Positions 43,801-52,854 of a stretch of 64,000 bases of DNA are shown here, in pieces; within the stretch, counting starts at the first letter, position 1, and each line of letters begins with the position of its first letter. The position numbers and the translations under genes were made by a program. The stretch is from Sphingobium boeckii (GTDB lineage: Bacteria > Pseudomonadota > Alphaproteobacteria > Sphingomonadales > Sphingomonadaceae): NCBI RefSeq assembly GCF_014199215.1, contig NZ_JACIJC010000005.1, positions 248,001-312,000 on the forward strand. The letters are read 5' to 3'. Below the pieces are notes generated by a model. The model was not told the DNA's origin. It worked only from the letters and a program-made list of their open reading frames with translations, and made no database searches.

Positions 43801-44287
43801 GCCCGATCTCGTGCCCGAAGCGCGGCGCGCTGCGGCGTTGCGTTGGCTGGAGCATAGCGCGGGGGTGAGCGATGAAGCGGAGCGCACCAGCATCGCTGAT
43901 CGCGCGCTGGCGGTGATCACGGATCCTGCCCATGCGGCATTGTTCGCGCCGGGCGCGCTGGCCGAAGCGCCGATTGCGGCGGTGGTCGGCGGCGACGTGA
44001 TTTCCGGCACGGTCGACCGGCTTCTGGTTGGCCCCGATCTGATCCGGCTGATCGATTTCAAGACCGGACGGCGCGTGCCGGCCAGCGCCGAAGCCGCGCC
44101 GGTCCACCATCTGCGGCAGATGGCGGCCTATGTGGAGGCGCTGAAGGTGATCTTTCCCGGCCGGCGCGTGGAGGCGGCATTGCTCTACACATCCGGCCCG
44201 AAGCTGCTCGATCTGCCCGCCGATCTGCTCGCGCTGCACAAGACCGGCTTGCAAGGTGCGGAGCAAAGCTTGGGCATTGGCGGTTGA
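40877..44287 (+). CDS. addA: Double-strand break repair helicase AddA
   Basis: 1136 aa from the ATG at 40877, overlapping the addB stop (ATGA). UvrD/SF1A motifs: Walker A S-A-S-A-G-T-G-K-T, L-V-D-E-A-Q-D-T, G-D-F-K-Q-A-I-F-G-F-Q, T-A-H-G-A-K-G-L-Q. The C-terminal nuclease shows G-T-V-D-R-L and I-D-F-K-T-G-R-R. It is the motor and one of the two nucleases of the AddAB complex. Confidence 0.96.
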   Translation: MNPPITLKGNQKRASEPRENVWLSASAGTGKTQVLTARVMRLLLSGADPSGILCLTFTKAGATEMADRIHSKLASWVRMKDADLAQELMALGEPHDPAMRQAARKLFAKVLDASGAGLRIQTIHSFCQTLLAGFPVEAGLIPGFRPLEAREETALQRQTMADMLVAAEAGGDDALIPALQALSLRLGEGGAESFLANCARAPDAMEALGEDIGAAVRGALDVPEGDVEAAIAAACDDDLFDIDALCFIEGANAAWATKGGQGRSAVIRQWLESAPADRAAKLDELHLVWAKADGDPRSCKSGQAPQVEGYPDACEGLFEAVSALLGLRARAGLAALLTQGLGAGRTYARAYAEAKRQAAVVDFDDLIRKTVSLLGQSRMAEWIRFKLDQGIDHILVDEAQDTNARQWAIIRALAEEFFTEELPDDGPARVRTLFSVGDFKQAIFGFQGTDPINFSAMQRYFTARAEEAGREVHGLSLVESYRSTAPVLELVDAVLDGLGEGALSAMIDLEAHRSGVEGPGRVTLWPPVSPEAADGEEIEGEESWVSDSTRRFATQLARQIKAWLEDEIWINNRGKPKKLEPQDILILVRRRSELAALIVARLHAEGVPVAGVDRLRLNAPLAVRDLLAAVRFVLQPEDDLNLAALLVSPLIGWSQDDLYQAAHGERGALWRHLGARQPEALRDMLARADFSTPYRFLEEILSGTLDGRRKLLRRLGHEARDPIEELLNAALQFENDATPTLQAFLDRFERETEDIKRDPSKPLDAVRVMTAHGAKGLQAPMVILADATVDPGSSPQRKLDWPMVEGAEDVPIFRPRKAELTGSLQTAADQADAKDMEEHWRLLYVALTRAEEWLVIGGALGPKAKGVAPEKSWHAAVERAMTALAVTAEDDGARHWLGQLPAPAIVPQPRAQTALPPRAALPAWLTAPAPREARPPRPLAPSSLGDDTESDPPPGPAMRRAAEQGRWLHALFERLPDLVPEARRAAALRWLEHSAGVSDEAERTSIADRALAVITDPAHAALFAPGALAEAPIAAVVGGDVISGTVDRLLVGPDLIRLIDFKTGRRVPASAEAAPVHHLRQMAAYVEALKVIFPGRRVEAALLYTSGPKLLDLPADLLALHKTGLQGAEQSLGIGG

Positions 44288-44338
44288 GCAAAGGCGCAAT
44301 GCTTCCTAGATACGTTTTCGACACAAGGAGATCAGGCG

Positions 44339-44659
44339 ATGGCCACCAAGCAAATCAGCGATGCGAGTTTCAACAGTGACGTGATCGAGGCCGCTGGCCC
44401 CGTGCTCGTCGATTTCTGGGCCGAATGGTGTGGCCCCTGCAAGATGATTGGCCCGTCGCTGGAAGAGATTTCGGAAGAGCTGGGCGAAAAGGTGACGATC
44501 GCCAAGCTCAATATCGATGACAATCCCGATGCGCCGGCGAAATATGGCGTGCGCGGGATCCCCACGATGATCCTGTTCAAGAATGGCGCGCCAGCCGCTA
44601 CCAAGGTGGGCGCAGCGCCCAAGAGCCAGCTCAAGGGATGGCTCGAAGGCGAGCTTTGA
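44339..44659 (+). CDS. trxA: Thioredoxin 1
   Basis: 106 aa. The active site W-C31-G-P-C34-K and the cis-Pro segment G-I-P-T-M are present. It reduces cytoplasmic disulfides (for example in ribonucleotide reductase and peroxiredoxins). AAGGAG precedes the ATG. It follows addA by 51 nt and is closed by a terminator. Confidence 0.97.
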   Translation: MATKQISDASFNSDVIEAAGPVLVDFWAEWCGPCKMIGPSLEEISEELGEKVTIAKLNIDDNPDAPAKYGVRGIPTMILFKNGAPAATKVGAAPKSQLKGWLEGEL

Positions 44660-44670
44660 TCGGGTGAAGG

Positions 44671-44699
44671 TGCCAGGCGAAGTTATCGCCTGGCATTTT
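44671..44699 (+). terminator. Terminator after trxA
   Basis: TGCCAGGCGA and TCGCCTGGCA form a perfect 10-bp stem with a 5-nt loop, followed by TTTTC. Confidence 0.85.
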
Positions 44700-44703
44700 C
44701 GCA

Positions 44704-45270
44704 CTATTGTATAGGTGGCGCTGCAACGGTGGTTTGATCGACTAACGGCGCTATTGCCGCCGCTGCGGGAGCAGGAGCCGTTGTAGCCATGCTTGCTCGA
44801 AGAAACACGGCTTGGTCGATTTTCTCGAAAGCTTCTTGATATACGATGGGGTCCAAAATCGGCTCTTCATCTTGAGCGCCGGCACCGTAAATTGTGCTTT
44901 TCAATTTTCCCATCACGAAATTTATACGAACTCGGGTAATGCCTGGACCGATTTGTTCAATGTAGGCAGAGACAATAGGTGTCTTTTTAGATTTACCGAA
45001 GCCCATGAATAAATTGTAAGTCACTTTTCCAGAAGTCGATCCCAAGCCCGTTATAAGACCAGTGTCTTTGTCCGCGGCCTGAATGCGATATCCTGCATCC
45101 TGAAATACCGACATAACTGCACCAAAAACAATTTCCTTTGATCCCTCAATGTCTTTTGATTGCATTTGTTGAAGTTCTAAACCGGAAATTTTGGGTTCTT
45201 TTTTCGCATGAGCGTGCGTTATGCTTAACGTGGTTGCGATCAATGCCGTAATTATTGCCGATTTTTTCAT
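44704..45270 (-). CDS. Exported protein of unknown function
   Basis: 188 aa. A signal peptide (I-I-T-A-L-I-A-T-T-L, cleaved near A-H-A-K) is followed by a soluble domain with Q-S-K-D-I-E-G-S-K-E-I-V-F-G-A-V, Y-R-I-Q-A-A-D-K-D-T-G, and I-G-P-G-I-T-R-V-R-I-N-F-V. The tail is Ala/Pro-rich. The body resembles periplasmic or lipoprotein-like domains with alternating strands, but I recognise no named family. Codon use is richer in A/T than in the neighbours. It is 24 nt downstream of a second exported gene, forming a pair. Confidence 0.85.
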   Translation of the reverse strand: MKKSAIITALIATTLSITHAHAKKEPKISGLELQQMQSKDIEGSKEIVFGAVMSVFQDAGYRIQAADKDTGLITGLGSTSGKVTYNLFMGFGKSKKTPIVSAYIEQIGPGITRVRINFVMGKLKSTIYGAGAQDEEPILDPIVYQEAFEKIDQAVFLRASMATTAPAPAAAAIAPLVDQTTVAAPPIQ

Positions 45271-45294
45271 GTGGATCTCCCCCGAAGTATATTT

Positions 45295-45711
45295 TTAAAA
45301 CGAGCTGCTGCGGCTCTTAAAATCAGACACAGTTTTCTTTGCATCAAATTTGATAATTAAAGTCATTGTTCGACTTGATTGGCTGGATTTTGATTTTTTC
45401 TTGCCAAATCCGAGGCCGCCGCCGCCTCCGACGTCTCCGCCTCCGCCACCCAAAAGCATCCCAATGGAAAATCCCGAAGAAGAGTCAGAGGCTACTGTGG
45501 CGTGCCGGTCGTAAACCCACATCTCTTGACCGCTTCCGTCCATAGTGGTGATGTTGGGAGCGCCAAAGGTTTCCAAAATCTCGGATTGCCTTGTTTCCCC
45601 CACTCGAAGTGTCATCTGCACCATGCCGTGCGTAAGGGTGTTCGCGTTGTCGGCGGCTAAAACGAGTGCTGGTGCCACCAGCATCGCGGCGGCTACTAAA
45701 TATCGAATCAT
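45295..45711 (-). CDS. Exported BamE/SmpA-like small protein
   Basis: 138 aa from the ATG at 45711, preceded by GGGGAAAG; an upstream ATG would remove this site. After the signal peptide (residues 1-20, ending V-L-A-A), L-R-V-G-E-T-R-Q-S-E-I-L-E-T-F-G-A-P and M-W-V-Y-D-R fit the BamE/SmpA fold. A Gly-rich stretch (L-L-G-G-G-G-G-D-V) precedes G-F-G-K-K-K-S-K-S-S and a final beta strand. It pairs with the next gene. Function unknown; an envelope role is likely. Confidence 0.83.
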   Translation of the reverse strand: MIRYLVAAAMLVAPALVLAADNANTLTHGMVQMTLRVGETRQSEILETFGAPNITTMDGSGQEMWVYDRHATVASDSSSGFSIGMLLGGGGGDVGGGGGLGFGKKKSKSSQSSRTMTLIIKFDAKKTVSDFKSRSSSF

Positions 45712-45842
45712 TTTTCTTTCCCCCAATGTGAGGGGTATGATCGTAATTACTAAGAAATCAAAGTATCAGGGCGTCTATTTTTTTCAAATACTTAGGATCG
45801 GCGCGCGCGATTTTATCGACTGCCGTCCACCCATCCCTGATT

Positions 45843-47072
45843 TTAGCTCCGGTAATCAGCGTTGATCGCGATATAGCCATGGGTCAGGTCGCACGTCCAA
45901 ACCGTCGCGCGGCCTGATCCCAGGTTCAGATTGACGCCGATCTCGATCTCGCTGCCTTTCAGATGCGCCGACACGGGTGCCTCGTCATAACCTTCCACCG
46001 CAAGACCGCCTTCGGCCACCTGCGTCGTGCCGAAGCGGATGGCGAGCTGGTCGCGTTCGGCGGGTTCGCCCGCCTTGCCGATCGCCATCACGACGCGGCC
46101 CCAATTGGCATCCTCGCCGGCGATGGCGGTTTTTACCAGCGGCGAATTGGCGATGCTGAGCGCGATCGTGTGCGCGCTCTTGTCCGATGTGGCCCCCTCC
46201 ACCGCAATCTCGATGAACTTGCTGGCACCCTCGCCATCGCGCACGACCAGATGCGCAAGCTGCAGGCAGAGATCGGACAGCGCGGCATGAAAGGCCTCCG
46301 CGCCCTCGTCGTCCATGGTCGCAAGCGGCGCATTGCCGGCCTTGCCCGTCGCGAACGCCAATACGGTGTCGCTGGTCGAAGTGTCGCTATCCACGGTGAT
46401 GCACGAAAAGCTCTTGCCGTTGGCGGCGGAGAGCATCCCCTGCAGCAGCGCCGGCTCCACGGCGGCGTCGGTGAAGATGAAGCCGAGCATCGTCGCCATA
46501 TCCGGCGCGATCATGCCCGATCCCTTGATGATGCCGATCAGATGGACCGTGCGGTCACCGATGATCGCCTTGGTTGCCGCGGCCTTGGCGAAAGTGTCGG
46601 TGGTCATGATCGTGGCGGCGGCCTCTTCCCAGGAGCAGGGCGCGGCGGCGAAGGCCGCGTCAAGCCCGGCTTCGGCCTTGTCGATCGGCAATGGCACGCC
46701 GATCACCCCAGTGGAGGCGATGAAGATGTCCGAGGGCTGGCAGCCGAGATGGCCGGCCGTGCGCGCGGCGATGGCCTCGACCGCGGCGCGGCCACGATGG
46801 CCGGTAAAGGCGTTGCTATTGCCCGCATTTACCACCAGCGCGCGCGCCTTGCCGAGCGGGAGCGCGTCGCGACACCATTCCACCTCGGGCGAGGGGCATT
46901 GGCTCTGCGTGGTGACCCCCGCGATCGCGGTGCCTTCATCCAGCGTGATGAAGGTCAGATCGCAGCGATCCCAGCTCTTGTAATGCGCGCGGGCAATGCG
47001 CGGGGTGACGCCGGCAATGGCGGGAAGAGCGGGAAAGCCAGCAGGCGCGAGCGGGGAGCGGGTATCGGTCAT
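45843..47072 (-). CDS. argJ: Bifunctional ornithine acetyltransferase / N-acetylglutamate synthase
   Basis: 409 aa from the ATG at 47072; a longer frame upstream carries no family sequence. Autoprocessing motif D-M-A-T-M-L gives the Thr nucleophile of the beta chain after K-G-S-G-M-I. Other motifs: N-A-G-N-S-N-A-F-T-G, A-S-T-G-V-I-G-V. It recycles the acetyl group in arginine synthesis. Divergent from the toxin-antitoxin pair. Confidence 0.96.
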   Translation of the reverse strand: MTDTRSPLAPAGFPALPAIAGVTPRIARAHYKSWDRCDLTFITLDEGTAIAGVTTQSQCPSPEVEWCRDALPLGKARALVVNAGNSNAFTGHRGRAAVEAIAARTAGHLGCQPSDIFIASTGVIGVPLPIDKAEAGLDAAFAAAPCSWEEAAATIMTTDTFAKAAATKAIIGDRTVHLIGIIKGSGMIAPDMATMLGFIFTDAAVEPALLQGMLSAANGKSFSCITVDSDTSTSDTVLAFATGKAGNAPLATMDDEGAEAFHAALSDLCLQLAHLVVRDGEGASKFIEIAVEGATSDKSAHTIALSIANSPLVKTAIAGEDANWGRVVMAIGKAGEPAERDQLAIRFGTTQVAEGGLAVEGYDEAPVSAHLKGSEIEIGVNLNLGSGRATVWTCDLTHGYIAINADYRS

Positions 47073-47153
47073 GGCGCGGCGATGGCACAATGCAGGGCTC
47101 GGGGACAGTCCATATGGCTTGACCAAGCTGCTTGGCCAAGGTAATTTTCCTCT

Positions 47154-47444
47154 ATGACCATTCATGTCAACATTGGCGAAGCGAAGACCCGGCTTTCGGA
47201 GCTTGTGGCCGCCGCTGTGCGTGGCGAGGAGGTGGTGCTGTCAAAAGCCGGTGCGCCGCAGGTGCGGCTGGTCGCAGTGGCCGATGCGAGCCTTGAGGAG
47301 CGCAAGAGGGTCGCCGAGAAGCGGGCGGCGGCGATCGGCATGTGGGCAAAGGAATTTGAAGGCTGGAGCACCGACGTTCCGCCATCCATGACCGATGAGG
47401 ATATGGACGCGCGCTGGCGGAGGAAATTTGGACCTTCTGCTTGA
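47154..47444 (+). CDS. Phd/YefM-type antitoxin
   Basis: 96 aa. The N-terminal Phd fold reads N-I-G-E-A-K-T-R-L-S-E-L-V, then G-E-E-V-V-L-S-K-A-G-A-P-Q-V-R-L-V. The tail (W-R-R-K-F-G-P) should wrap the toxin. It overlaps the PIN toxin gene by 17 nt. This is a different antitoxin fold from the AbrB type at 12916. Confidence 0.9.
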   Translation: MTIHVNIGEAKTRLSELVAAAVRGEEVVLSKAGAPQVRLVAVADASLEERKRVAEKRAAAIGMWAKEFEGWSTDVPPSMTDEDMDARWRRKFGPSA

Positions 47445-47802
47445 TACGCAGACGATCGTCTGGATCATCAGTGGCGATCCACGACTTTCGAGCGCGGCGC
47501 GCCAAGCCATGGTCGCCGAGGATAGCCGGATTTTCATCAGCGCCGTCACGGCATTCGAATTTTGGGATCTGGAAGTGCGCGGCCGTTTTCCCGATGCGGT
47601 CAGATTTTCGGTCGCCTGTGACACGCTGAGTGCCGGGTTGCTCGATTTTCCGGCGGAGGCCTGGAGTTTGATCGCGGCATTGCCGATGCTGCATCGTGAT
47701 CCGGTCGATCGGATGCTGATCGCCCATGCCATCCATGCAGATCTCACGCTGGTGACGGCGGATACGATCATGCGGGACTATCCGGTCAAAAGCCTGTGGT
47801 AA
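47428..47802 (+). CDS. vapC: PIN-domain toxin, VapC type
   Basis: 124 aa from a TTG at 47428 with AGGA upstream; the longer ATG frame from 47395 adds unrelated residues. PIN motifs: L-L-L-D-T-Q-T-I-V-W, A-F-E-F-W-D-L-E, and H-R-D-P-V-D-R-M-L-I-A and T-A-D. A ribonuclease toxin neutralised by the upstream antitoxin. The pair separates argJ from the secA region. Confidence 0.88.
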   Translation: MDLLLDTQTIVWIISGDPRLSSAARQAMVAEDSRIFISAVTAFEFWDLEVRGRFPDAVRFSVACDTLSAGLLDFPAEAWSLIAALPMLHRDPVDRMLIAHAIHADLTLVTADTIMRDYPVKSLW

Positions 47803-47878
47803 TGGGCCGTCCGTTTTTGATTAGACGAATGCGCTTGCGGCAACTAAGGCGGTTCGCCGCGCTATAACGGGATCACAC

Positions 47879-48157
47879 TTGGAACTGCTGCTCTTCCTTT
47901 CAGCCTTGCTGTCCGGCCTGACCGGGGTGATTTCCGGCGAGCGCAAGGCGGAGCAGGCGCAGGTGCAGCGCAGCGCCTCGGAAGCCGCGATCGGCATCAT
48001 CGCCGAGGCGGCGGTCAAGCGGGTTCTTCCCGGCCGACATGCGGTGACCATTGCGGTTTCACTGGCCGATCAGGCGCAGCCGCCGCTCGATTGGAGCGTG
48101 CAGACGGCCGATATCGCGCAGGATGTGCGGCTGTTGAGCGAGAAGCGGCAGGAATAG
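47879..48157 (+). CDS. Hypothetical 92-aa protein upstream of secA
   Basis: 92 aa from a TTG at 47879. A short hydrophobic N-terminus (L-L-L-F-L-S-A-L-L-S-G-L-T-G-V) may be a signal or anchor. The rest is mixed, with A-I-G-I-I-A-E-A-A-V. No family is recognised. A GC-rich hairpin overlaps and follows its stop (about 48156-48175). Confidence 0.55.
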   Translation: MELLLFLSALLSGLTGVISGERKAEQAQVQRSASEAAIGIIAEAAVKRVLPGRHAVTIAVSLADQAQPPLDWSVQTADIAQDVRLLSEKRQE

Positions 48158-48273
48158 CCGCGCCGGGGCGGCTGGTTTCTTAACCTGGCACCCCCATATC
48201 CACAGATCAGATTCACGCGCGCAAGGGACGACCCGCGCTGCGCTATCCCAATTGACAAGACAGGATTTCCTCC

Positions 48274-51012
48274 ATGTTCGGTGGCATCGCCAAAGCTATT
48301 TTCGGTTCGTCCAACGACCGCTACGTCAAATCGCTCGACAAGATCGTGGCGCAGATTGCCGCTTTCGAGCCTGCGATGCAGGCGCTTTCCGAAGACGAGC
48401 TTTCGGCGCAGACCGTGAAGTTCCGAGGGATGCTGGAAAATGGCAGCACGCTCGACGATATCCTGCCCGAAGCCTTTGCCACCGTGCGCGAGGCGGGTGT
48501 GCGCGTGCTGGGGATGCGGCATTTCGATGTGCAGATGGTGGGCGGCATCGTGCTCCATCGCGGCGAGATCGCAGAGATGCGCACGGGCGAGGGCAAGACT
48601 TTGGTCGCCACGCTGGCCTGTTATCTGAACGCGCTGCCGGGGACAGGCGTGCATGTGGTGACGGTCAATGACTATCTGGCGCGCCGCGATTCCGAATGGA
48701 TGGGCCAGGTTTACCGTTTCCTCGGCCTCAGCGTCGGCGTGATCGTGCCCAATATCGGCGATCAGGCGCGCCGCGATGCTTATGCCGCGGACATCACTTA
48801 TGGCACGAACAACGAATTCGGCTTCGATTATCTGCGCGACAATATGAAATATGAGCGCGGCCAGATGGTGCAGCGCCCGTTCAATTTCGGCATCGTCGAC
48901 GAGGTGGATTCGATCCTGATCGACGAGGCGCGCACGCCACTCATCATCTCCGGCCCGACCGACGACAAATCCGATCTCTACAAGCGCGTCGACGTGGTGG
49001 TGAAGCAACTCGCGGCCGAGGATTATGAGGTCGATGAGAAGCAGAAGTCGATCATCCTGACCGAGGATGGCACCGAAAAGGTGGAGCGGATGCTGGAAGC
49101 GGCCGATCTGCTGGAGGGCAGCAACCTCTATGATTACGAGAATACGCAGGTGGTCCATCATTTGAACCAAGCGCTGCGCGCCAACGTCATCTTCAAGCGC
49201 GATACCGATTATATCGTGAAGGATGAAAAGGTGGTCATCATCGATGAATTCACCGGACGCATGATGGACGGGCGGCGCTGGTCCGATGGGCTTCACCAGG
49301 CAGTGGAAGCCAAGGAAGGCGTGAATATTGAGCCGGAAAACCAGACGCTCGCCTCGATCACCTTCCAGAATTATTTCCGCATGTATCCCAAACTCTCGGG
49401 CATGACCGGCACCGCGGCGACCGAGGCCTCGGAATTTTACGATATCTACAAGATGAATGTCGTCTCCATCCCCACCAATGTCGGCGTGCAGCGCATCGAT
49501 GAGGAAGATGAATTCTACAAGAACACGATCGACAAGTTCGGCGCGATCGCCAAGGGCATCCGCGAAAAGGCAGACAAGGGTCAGCCTGTGCTGGTCGGCA
49601 CCGTTTCCATCGAAAAATCCGAATTGCTCTCCGAATTCCTGGTGAAGGAAGGCGTGAAGCATGAGGTGCTCAACGCGCGCTTTCATGAAAGCGAAGCGCA
49701 TATCGTGGCGCAGGCCGGGCGCATGGGCGCCGTGACCATCGCCACCAACATGGCGGGCCGCGGCACCGATATCCAATTGGGCGGCAATCTCGAATTCCGT
49801 ATCGGCGACGAGCTTTCCGACCTGCCCGAAGGGCCGGAGCGCGTTGCCGCGATCGAGCGTCTGCGCGTGGAGATCGAGGCGGAAAAGGCGGCTGTGCTGG
49901 CGGCCGGCGGCCTGTTCGTGCTGGGCACCGAACGGCATGAAAGCCGCCGCATCGACAATCAACTCCGCGGCCGTTCGGGCCGTCAGGGCGATCCGGGTCT
50001 GAGCCGCTTCTATCTGTCGCTCGACGATGATCTGCTGCGCATCTTCGGGCCGGACACGTTGTTCGCCCGGATGATGAACAAGAATCTGGAGGATGGCGAG
50101 GCGATCGGCTCCAAATGGCTCTCCAAGGCGATCGAGACCGCGCAGAAGAAGGTCGAGGCGCGCAATTACGATATCCGCAAACAGGTCGTCGAATATGATG
50201 ACGTGATGAACGATCAGCGCAAGGTGATCTACGAGCAGCGCAGCGACATCATGGACGCCGATACGGTGGACGATGTGGTGGTGGACATGCGCGCGGAGAC
50301 GGTGAACGGCCTGGTCGCCGATGCCTGCCCGCCCGATACCTATCCCGAGCAATGGCATATCGAGGAACTGAAACAGCGCCTGTCGGACGTGCTGGATCTC
50401 CACCCGGATCTGGATGCGTGGCTGAAGGAAGAGGCGGTCGATCCCGAAGTGATCGAGCAGCGCCTGCAGGATATGGCGGACGCCTCGATCGCGGACAAGA
50501 CCGCCGATCTCGATCCCGAAAGCTGGAAGCAGGTGGAAAAGAGCATCCTCCTGCAGTCGCTCGATCATCACTGGAAAGAGCATCTGGCCACGCTCGATGC
50601 CTTGCGTCAGGTAATCCATCTGCGCGCCTATGCGCAAAAGACGCCGATCAACGAATATAAGCAGGAAGCCTTTGCCTTGTTCGAACGGATGCTCACGCTG
50701 ATCCGCGAGGATGTGACCAAGATTCTCGCCCATGCGCGCTTCACGATGGAAGAGCCGCCCGAACTGCCGCAGATGCCCGATTTCGTGACCACGCATTATG
50801 ATCCGCTGACCGGCGAGGATAATAGCGCGGACATTGATAGCGGTTCGCTCGGCCTGATTAACACGCGCATTCCGCCGCTGCAGATGATCCAGCCCGATAT
50901 CAGTGCCGAACTGGGCGATGATCCCGAAACATGGGGGGCGCAGGTGAGCCGCAACGCCGCCTGTCCCTGTGGGTCGGGCCGGAAATATAAGCATTGCCAC
51001 GGGGCGCTTTAG
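48274..51012 (+). CDS. secA: Preprotein translocase ATPase SecA
   Basis: 912 aa. Walker [44 protein letters not shown]. The C-terminal SEC-C zinc motif is [13 protein letters not shown]. SecA drives proteins through SecYEG. It is transcribed alone after the short hypothetical gene. Confidence 0.98.
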   Translation: MFGGIAKAIFGSSNDRYVKSLDKIVAQIAAFEPAMQALSEDELSAQTVKFRGMLENGSTLDDILPEAFATVREAGVRVLGMRHFDVQMVGGIVLHRGEIAEMRTGEGKTLVATLACYLNALPGTGVHVVTVNDYLARRDSEWMGQVYRFLGLSVGVIVPNIGDQARRDAYAADITYGTNNEFGFDYLRDNMKYERGQMVQRPFNFGIVDEVDSILIDEARTPLIISGPTDDKSDLYKRVDVVVKQLAAEDYEVDEKQKSIILTEDGTEKVERMLEAADLLEGSNLYDYENTQVVHHLNQALRANVIFKRDTDYIVKDEKVVIIDEFTGRMMDGRRWSDGLHQAVEAKEGVNIEPENQTLASITFQNYFRMYPKLSGMTGTAATEASEFYDIYKMNVVSIPTNVGVQRIDEEDEFYKNTIDKFGAIAKGIREKADKGQPVLVGTVSIEKSELLSEFLVKEGVKHEVLNARFHESEAHIVAQAGRMGAVTIATNMAGRGTDIQLGGNLEFRIGDELSDLPEGPERVAAIERLRVEIEAEKAAVLAAGGLFVLGTERHESRRIDNQLRGRSGRQGDPGLSRFYLSLDDDLLRIFGPDTLFARMMNKNLEDGEAIGSKWLSKAIETAQKKVEARNYDIRKQVVEYDDVMNDQRKVIYEQRSDIMDADTVDDVVVDMRAETVNGLVADACPPDTYPEQWHIEELKQRLSDVLDLHPDLDAWLKEEAVDPEVIEQRLQDMADASIADKTADLDPESWKQVEKSILLQSLDHHWKEHLATLDALRQVIHLRAYAQKTPINEYKQEAFALFERMLTLIREDVTKILAHARFTMEEPPELPQMPDFVTTHYDPLTGEDNSADIDSGSLGLINTRIPPLQMIQPDISAELGDDPETWGAQVSRNAACPCGSGRKYKHCHGAL

Positions 51013-51060
51013 TCCGGGAGCGGACTCCCTGCGCGCGCGGGGTGACGGGAGAAATGGTCG

Positions 51061-51813
51061 ATGCTCGTTCTAGCCGCGCTGTTTGCGCTCACCGCCGCGC
51101 TTTATGCCACGGTGGGGTTCGGCGGCGGATCGACCTATAATGCGCTGCTGGCGCTGCACGGCACGGATTACCGCATTCTCCCGGCGATCGCGCTGACCTG
51201 CAACATCATCGTGGTGACGGGTGGCACGATCCGCTTTGCGCGTGCGGGGCTGATCCCGTGGAAGCGGATCTGGCCGATCCTGTTGCTGTCCGCGCCGCTG
51301 GCCTGGGCAGGCGGATTGACCCCGATCTCCCAGACGCTCTTCCTTGGCCTGCTGGGCGGGGCGCTGCTCATCGCCGGCCTGCTGATGCTGTTCCAGCGCG
51401 ATGCGTCCGACGCGGCACCGCTCCGGGATTCGCCCTGGATCGCGCCGGGCGCGGGGGCGGGGATCGGCTATCTCTCCGGACTGGTCGGCATCGGCGGGGG
51501 CATCTTCCTCGCGCCCCTGCTGCATTTGCTCCACTGGGATCGCGCCAAGCCGATCGCGGCGACCGCATCGGTGTTCATCCTGGTCAATTCGATCACCGGA
51601 CTGATCGGCCAGACGATGAAGATCGGCACGCTCGGGCTTGCGGGCGACGTTGCCGCGCATTGGCCCTTGTTCGTGGGCGTGCTGATCGGCGGGCAGATCG
51701 GCAGCATCGCGAGCCTGAAGCTGTTTTCGCAAAGAACCGTGAAGCGGCTGACGGCAGTGTTGGTGCTGTATGTGGCGGTGCGGCTGCTATGGCAGATCGC
51801 CACCGGGGCGTGA
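51061..51813 (+). CDS. TauE/SafE-family membrane permease
   Basis: 250 aa, about eight hydrophobic segments. Two family repeats are visible: A-T-V-G-F-G-G-G-S at the N-terminus and L-V-G-I-G-G-G-I-F in the middle. Members export sulfite or organosulfonates and related anions; the substrate is unknown here. Confidence 0.9.
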   Translation: MLVLAALFALTAALYATVGFGGGSTYNALLALHGTDYRILPAIALTCNIIVVTGGTIRFARAGLIPWKRIWPILLLSAPLAWAGGLTPISQTLFLGLLGGALLIAGLLMLFQRDASDAAPLRDSPWIAPGAGAGIGYLSGLVGIGGGIFLAPLLHLLHWDRAKPIAATASVFILVNSITGLIGQTMKIGTLGLAGDVAAHWPLFVGVLIGGQIGSIASLKLFSQRTVKRLTAVLVLYVAVRLLWQIATGA

Positions 51814-52097
51814 TGATTGTATGGCGCTCATAAGCCAGGATATTCAGTCGGCGCGCTACCTGATCCGTCGGCCAACACACTTGGGCGCAGCACGCAAACC
51901 GTAAACAATGGTCAAATGACGGGCTTCGGTCAGCGACGGCAACCAGCCATTATGGTTTCGCAGCGCATGAATAGCCAAAGGTGAGCGGCATCCACCGGCC
52001 CTGCCGCGGGAATGGGGCCGAACACTTTCCTGTGTCGTGAGCGTGCGGATCGGCATAAGCTGGAAAAAATGGCCAAAACGGCGGGCAGAGGCGTGTC

Positions 52098-52784
52098 ATG
52101 AAATTAGCGATTGTCGATGACAGCAAGGATCATGCGGATTTCGCGCGCGATATCCTGCAGCACGCCGGCCATGCCGTGGAGAGTTTTCAATCCATCAGCG
52201 ATTTCCAGCGGCGGATCCGGCGTGACACCTTCGATCTGGTGATGCTGGACTGGACGATGCCCGAAATGAGCGGGCTCGATGTGCTGCGCTGGCTGCGCGA
52301 GACCGGCGCGCCGGGGATGCCGGTGATCATGGTCTCCTCGCGCGCCGATACGGATGATATCGCCCAGGCTCTGGAAGCGGGTGCCGACGATTATGTCACC
52401 AAGCCGTTCGATCGCGCGATCCTGCTGGCGCGTCTGCGCGCGGTCGCACGGCGGACGTTCGAAAAGCCCAAGACCGATGCGCCGATCGAGGTGAAGGCGA
52501 TCCGCCTCAAGCCCGGATCGGGCCAGGCCTGGGTGGGCGATGAGGAGGTGTCGCTGACCGCCAAGGAGTTTGAGCTGGCCGCGATGCTGCTCACCAATCT
52601 CGCGCGGCCGCTGTCACGCGGCTATCTGCTCGAAATGATCTGGGGCAAGCATCAGGATGTGGTGACCCGCACGCTGGACGCCCATGTGTCCAAGGTGCGC
52701 ACCAAGCTGCGGATGCGCCCGCAGGACGGCTTCGCGCTGACGACGATCTATGGCTATGGCTACCGGCTGGAGCTGATCGACTAG
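52098..52784 (+). CDS. OmpR/PhoB-type response regulator
   Basis: 228 aa. The receiver domain (1-120) has D-D-S near the N-terminus, phosphoacceptor Asp51 in M-L-D-W-T-M-P, S-S-R, and Lys in V-T-K-P-F. The winged-helix DNA-binding domain (about 130-226) ends I-Y-G-Y-G-Y-R. No sensor kinase gene is adjacent, so its partner is encoded elsewhere. The 284-bp spacer before it (51814-52097) holds no gene I can support. Confidence 0.93.
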   Translation: MKLAIVDDSKDHADFARDILQHAGHAVESFQSISDFQRRIRRDTFDLVMLDWTMPEMSGLDVLRWLRETGAPGMPVIMVSSRADTDDIAQALEAGADDYVTKPFDRAILLARLRAVARRTFEKPKTDAPIEVKAIRLKPGSGQAWVGDEEVSLTAKEFELAAMLLTNLARPLSRGYLLEMIWGKHQDVVTRTLDAHVSKVRTKLRMRPQDGFALTTIYGYGYRLELID

Positions 52785-52854
52785 CTGCGTGGTGCAGCGA
52801 CGCCTATCGTCCCGATGTGCGGATATTCGAACGCGCCCGGCATGGCCAAGAAGC

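Noticed and set aside
48070-51000. 976-codon minus-strand frame opposite secA
   Set aside because: Antisense shadow of secA. Repeated short His/Asp/Leu words show mirrored codons, not a fold.
51814-52097. 66-codon minus-strand frame in the gap before the response regulator
   Set aside because: No ribosome site, no start context and an Arg/Pro-rich composition typical of random GC-rich frames.
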